Assembly: GCF_028737215.1 (NCBI RefSeq)
Contig: NZ_JAQZAM010000007.1
Span: 227,139 to 291,138 of the forward strand
DNA from: Actinomycetospora chibensis
GTDB lineage: Bacteria > Actinomycetota > Actinomycetes > Mycobacteriales > Pseudonocardiaceae
Direction: 5' to 3'
Length of the DNA stretch: 64,000 nucleotides
Position numbers and translations under genes: made by a program. Below are positions 61,054-64,000 of this stretch, piece by piece (position 1 is the stretch's first letter; the number at the start of each line of letters is the position of its first letter). The notes beneath the pieces were generated by a model. The model was not told the DNA's origin, did no database searches, and saw only the letters and a list, made by a program, of their open reading frames with translations.

Positions 61054-61082
61054 GATCGGGGACCGAGCTCCCGGGGGCGCCC

Positions 61083-62225
61083 GTGCACGCCGACGACGTG
61101 ATCGAGGGCGTGCGCGGGTCCGTCGAGGCGGGCCTCGTGCCCGGCGCGGTCGTCGGGGTCCGCCACCGCGGCGCGACGAGCCTCGCGGCGGTCGGCACCA
61201 CCCGCCCCGATGGGGACACCCCACTGCGCCCCGACGCGGTGGTCCGGCTCAGCTCGAACACGAAGCCCCTGATCGCCGCGTTGGCGATGCGACTCGTCGC
61301 CGACGGTGCGTTCGCGCTCGACGAGCCCGTCGACCGCCTGCTGCCCGAGCTCGCGGAACGCCGGGTGCTGCGGCGTCTCGACGTCTCGCTCGGCGATCCC
61401 GCCCGCGACACCGTGCCCGCGGAGCGCCCGATCACCGTCGAGGACCTGCTCACGATGCGCATGGGGTTCGGCGTCGTCACCGAGGGCCCGTGTCCCACCC
61501 TCGACCGGGCGGCGGCCCTGGGGCTCGGCTTCGGCCCGCCCGACCCGCACGGTCCGCCCGCTCCCGACGAGTGGATCGCGCGGCTCGCGACGCTCCCGCT
61601 GCTCGACCAGCCCGGCCGTGCCTGGCGCTACGAGCTGTCCGCCGCGGTGCTCGGCGTCCTCGTGGCCCGCGCCGATGGTCGTCCGCTCGGCGACCTGCTC
61701 GCCGAGCGTCTCCTTGCTCCGCTCGGGACCGACGCGACCGGGTTCGTCGCCGACCCCGCCCGACTCGTCCCGGCGTTCGGGCGCGACCAGGACGGGGCGC
61801 TCGTCGACGTCGACGGCGTGACCGACAGCCGTTGGCTCACCCCGCCGGCGTTCCCCGACGGCCGGGCCGGGCTCGTCGGTACGGCCGAGGATCTGTTGCG
61901 CTTCGCGGGCATGCTCCTCGACGGCGGTGCCGGGATCCTCGACCCCGCCGCCGTCGCGGCGATGACGACCGACCGCCTCACGCCCGCACAGCGGGCCGCG
62001 CCCGCGGCCGCCCCGTTCCTCGACGGCGGCGGGTGGGGTCTCGGAATCGGGGTGGTCGACTCGCCCGCCGGGCCCCGCTACGGCTGGGCCGGGGGACTCG
62101 GGACGCTATGGTACTCCTGGCCGCGCCACGACCTGGCCGCGGTGCTCCTGACCCAGGTCCTCCCGCCCGCGGGCCCGGTGTTCGAGGCCTTCACCCGGAC
62201 GATCGAGGACGGGCTGGTGCGGTAG
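61083..62225 (+). CDS. Beta-lactamase-fold serine hydrolase
   Basis: 380-residue class C-like hydrolase/esterase. SxxK is SSNTK with S58 and K61; the second motif reads RYELSAAVLG (a Y where penicillin-binding proteins have YSN); a final WAGGLGT stands for the KTG box. No signal peptide, so cytosolic and more likely an esterase or peptidase than a beta-lactamase. GTG 61083 is chosen; GTG 61044 lies inside a hairpin. Confidence 0.82.
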   Translation: MHADDVIEGVRGSVEAGLVPGAVVGVRHRGATSLAAVGTTRPDGDTPLRPDAVVRLSSNTKPLIAALAMRLVADGAFALDEPVDRLLPELAERRVLRRLDVSLGDPARDTVPAERPITVEDLLTMRMGFGVVTEGPCPTLDRAAALGLGFGPPDPHGPPAPDEWIARLATLPLLDQPGRAWRYELSAAVLGVLVARADGRPLGDLLAERLLAPLGTDATGFVADPARLVPAFGRDQDGALVDVDGVTDSRWLTPPAFPDGRAGLVGTAEDLLRFAGMLLDGGAGILDPAAVAAMTTDRLTPAQRAAPAAAPFLDGGGWGLGIGVVDSPAGPRYGWAGGLGTLWYSWPRHDLAAVLLTQVLPPAGPVFEAFTRTIEDGLVR

Positions 62226-62238
62226 GTCGGGTGCGGGG

Positions 62239-63159
62239 TCAGCACGCGCCGACGAGGGCCGGCCACGGCCGCGGGTTGCGCCACGGCACCGGGTCCGGGC
62301 GCGCGGGACGCCAGCCCCAGGGACCCGTGCCCCGACGGGTCGCCGGCGAGGGTCGCCCGTCGCCGCCGTCCCGCGGAACGGGGGAGGGGCGGCGCGGTGC
62401 CCGGGGTGCGGGGACGGGGTCGGGCTCCTCGACGGGCTCCTCGACGGGTTCCGGGACGAGCTCCTCGGCGAGCTCCTCCGCCGGGGCGGGCTCGGGCGTG
62501 GCCTCCGCGGCGGGCGTGGGCTCCGGTGCGGGCGCCGGCATCGGCAACCGGGCCTGGAGGCGTTTGGGCTCGGGGTGGCGCTCGGGCTCGGGTCGGCGGG
62601 GCGCCGGGATCGGGGCGTAGGTCGTGCCCGGGGCCGCACGGCCGGGGACGCTCCGGCGGGCCGGGAGGTCCTCGGCCTCGACCACGCCGAGCGGGCCGGC
62701 GGAGGCCGCGGGCGCCGCGGCCGGCACGAACACGGTGCGGGCGACCTCGCGCCGACCGCCCGGGACGGCACCGCGACCGCGGCGGTTGCGCAGGCGACGG
62801 CGGGTCTCGGCGGCCGAGGGGCCCCGCGTGCCGTCGAGCGCTGCCGCGAACGCGAAGACCAGTCCGTTGGCCAGCCCCAGACCGAGGAGCCCGAGACCCA
62901 TGAGGCCGCCCGGCTCGATGAGGTCGCCCGGGTCGGGTCGTTCGAGCTGGCCGCCGTAGGGCAGGGAGATCGTCGCGGGCTCCGCGCCGACGGTCGTTCC
63001 TCGCGGCGTGTCGTCGGTGACCGCGGCCGCGAGGAGGACGAGCAGCGTCCCGACGCACACGCCCATGCCGAGCACCGTGGCGAGGCCCCCGGCGAGTCGG
63101 CGCAGGCGCGAGCCACGGAGCTCGGAAGTCCGCTCGCCGAGCGGCGCGGCGTACGCCAT
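62239..63159 (-). CDS. Membrane protein with long proline-rich tail
   Basis: 306-residue unassigned protein. Two transmembrane helices (about 27-48 and 83-105) precede a cytosolic Pro/Glu/Arg-rich tail (about 130-306) with repeats such as EEPVEEP and PEPxP. GGGGGGAT precedes ATG 63159. Convergent with the serine hydrolase. Similar layout to the proline-rich protein at 11.4 kb but no clear homology. Confidence 0.65.
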   Translation of the reverse strand: MAYAAPLGERTSELRGSRLRRLAGGLATVLGMGVCVGTLLVLLAAAVTDDTPRGTTVGAEPATISLPYGGQLERPDPGDLIEPGGLMGLGLLGLGLANGLVFAFAAALDGTRGPSAAETRRRLRNRRGRGAVPGGRREVARTVFVPAAAPAASAGPLGVVEAEDLPARRSVPGRAAPGTTYAPIPAPRRPEPERHPEPKRLQARLPMPAPAPEPTPAAEATPEPAPAEELAEELVPEPVEEPVEEPDPVPAPRAPRRPSPVPRDGGDGRPSPATRRGTGPWGWRPARPDPVPWRNPRPWPALVGAC

Positions 63160-63338
63160 CGATCCCCCCTGGGCAGGTCGCTGCCCAGGCTCTACCCCGT
63201 GATCCACAGGCCGCGATCCCTCAGCCTCTAGTTCACCCTGATGGTGGCGTGATCCTCGGCGTGTCCTGCGGCGTGTCCGGCTGAGGGCACGGAGCGGGGC
63301 CCGTCGTGGCGTCACCTGCTGCCGTTCGAGTGACGTCG

Positions 63339-63539
63339 TCAGGCCGCGACCGCGGCCGTGCGAGCCCCGGCGATCTCGAGGAAGTCCGGGTTGTGCGTGA
63401 CGCCGAGGACGTTGCCGAACGGGTCGACCACCGACGCGGTGACGAACCCGCCGCCGTGCCCGGTGAGCGGCTGGTACTCGGTGGCCCCGAGCGCGAGCAG
63501 GCGCGCGAGGGTGCCGGGCAGGTCGACATGCCGGTGTCT
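63339..63539 (-). pseudogene. Remnant of a VOC/glyoxalase-family gene
   Basis: On the minus strand, the 65 codons up to the TGA at 63339 read HVDLPGTLARLLALG, TEYQPLTGHG and SVVDPFGNVLGVTHNPDFLEI, the C-terminal half of a small VOC-fold protein. No start codon or N-terminal half precedes it in frame; upstream reading is noise. A 5'-truncated relic next to a DUF222 gene. Confidence 0.75.
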
Positions 63540-63673
63540 GGTGCTCGATGAGCGCCTGCGGCGCGGCGGCCGAGCAGCGCGCCTTCGTCGAGCGGCGGCG
63601 GGCTCAGCGGCGGGTGGAGCGGGGTTCCTGAACCGGCCCCTCGCTGTCGGGGGTCGGCTCTAGAATCGAACAC

Positions 63674-64000
63674 ATGAGCGAAGGCGTGGGTGTCGTGGAG
63701 CGTGAGGCGCTCGCGGCTGCGCGCGCCGAGGAGATCGCCGGTGACCAGGCCTACTATCGGCGCCTGGAGCGGATCGCGGAGATGGATCGTCTCGGGCTCG
63801 CCGCGGTGACGGGGGATCGCAGTACCGAGCGGTTGCTGCAGGAGAGCTGGCGGCTGGACCCCAGCAAGGCCGGGCGGCTGGTGGCCGAGGCCGAGGACCT
63901 GGCTCCGCGGTTGTCGCTGCACGGTCAGCCGCTTCCGCCGCGGTCGCCGTGCACCGCGACGGTGCTGGCCTCGGGGGAGATCTCCCCGGAGCATGTGGCG
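63674..64000 (+). CDS. DUF222 / 13E12-repeat family protein, 5' part
   Basis: First 109 codons of a gene running off the right edge. MSEGVGVVEREALAAARAE is followed by helical segments with LLQESWRLDPSKAGRLVAEAEDL, LHGQPLPP and ASGEISPEHVA, the N-terminal DUF222 pattern of the 13E12 family; an HNH nuclease domain usually follows downstream. CTAGAATCGAACAC just before ATG 63674 is a likely promoter. The family is multicopy in mycobacteria and relatives. Confidence 0.88.
   Translation, partial: MSEGVGVVEREALAAARAEEIAGDQAYYRRLERIAEMDRLGLAAVTGDRSTERLLQESWRLDPSKAGRLVAEAEDLAPRLSLHGQPLPPRSPCTATVLASGEISPEHVA

Overview
The window is very GC-rich and tightly packed. About half of the start codons are GTG, many neighbouring genes overlap by four bases, and several genes have a -10-like hexamer 6-8 bases before the start codon and no ribosome binding site. 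Gene content points to an actinobacterium. Gene order from 20.0 to 50.1 kb (sigA, suhB, cei, DUF4193, DUF3093, dut, DUF3710, OB-fold protein, DUF3159, two TrkA proteins, permease, TrmA-like methylase, dxs, RNase D, DUF3000, hemE, hemY, hemQ, msrB) follows the Mycobacterium tuberculosis Rv2703-Rv2674 block. With the DUF222 gene at the right edge and the orphan GvpA-like gene, a Pseudonocardiaceae-type genome is my best guess; no 16S gene is present to settle it.

Left part (0-9.6 kb): the end of acetyl-CoA synthetase, three consecutive hairpins, an acyltransferase and an M50-like membrane protease. Then comes a lipid-modification neighbourhood (cyclopropane synthase, DUF1295, peroxiredoxin, hydrolase, FAD oxidoreductase, DUF1365), closed by a 19-bp palindromic terminator and followed by GNAT, HhH-GPD and DUF3099 genes. 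9.6-20 kb: a DUF1996 surface protein and a polytopic protein with a proline-rich tail, a DUF3039-helicase pair, a zinc-ribbon DUF7455 protein, a glutamine-synthetase-like enzyme, CysQ, an isolated GvpA-like gene with a small partner, a frameshifted pseudogene and DUF1622.

The conserved core (20-50 kb) holds housekeeping functions: the primary sigma factor, nucleotide hygiene (Dut), potassium control (two RCK proteins divergent from a KimA-like permease), isoprenoid entry (Dxs) and the coproporphyrin-dependent haem route (HemE, HemY, HemQ). Lineage-specific genes are inserted in it: two amidohydrolases, a two-component pair, a group II truncated globin, a NarL-type regulator with a long lower-GC leader, and a DUF2252 gene between hemY and hemQ. 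The right part (50-64 kb) is accessory: an OhrR-like MarR regulator, a stand-alone LigD polymerase domain, two overlapping GT-C-like membrane proteins, two Rieske proteins (one fused to DUF2231), a MetE-like protein, a BTAD regulator divergent from a manganese catalase, a PASTA protein, a serine hydrolase, a VOC-domain remnant and the start of a DUF222/13E12 gene.

No CRISPR array, tRNA, rRNA, complete insertion sequence or prophage was seen. The most system-like novelties are the potassium module, the lipid-modification neighbourhood, the Rieske pair and the orphan gas-vesicle-type protein. None can be proven novel from sequence alone.
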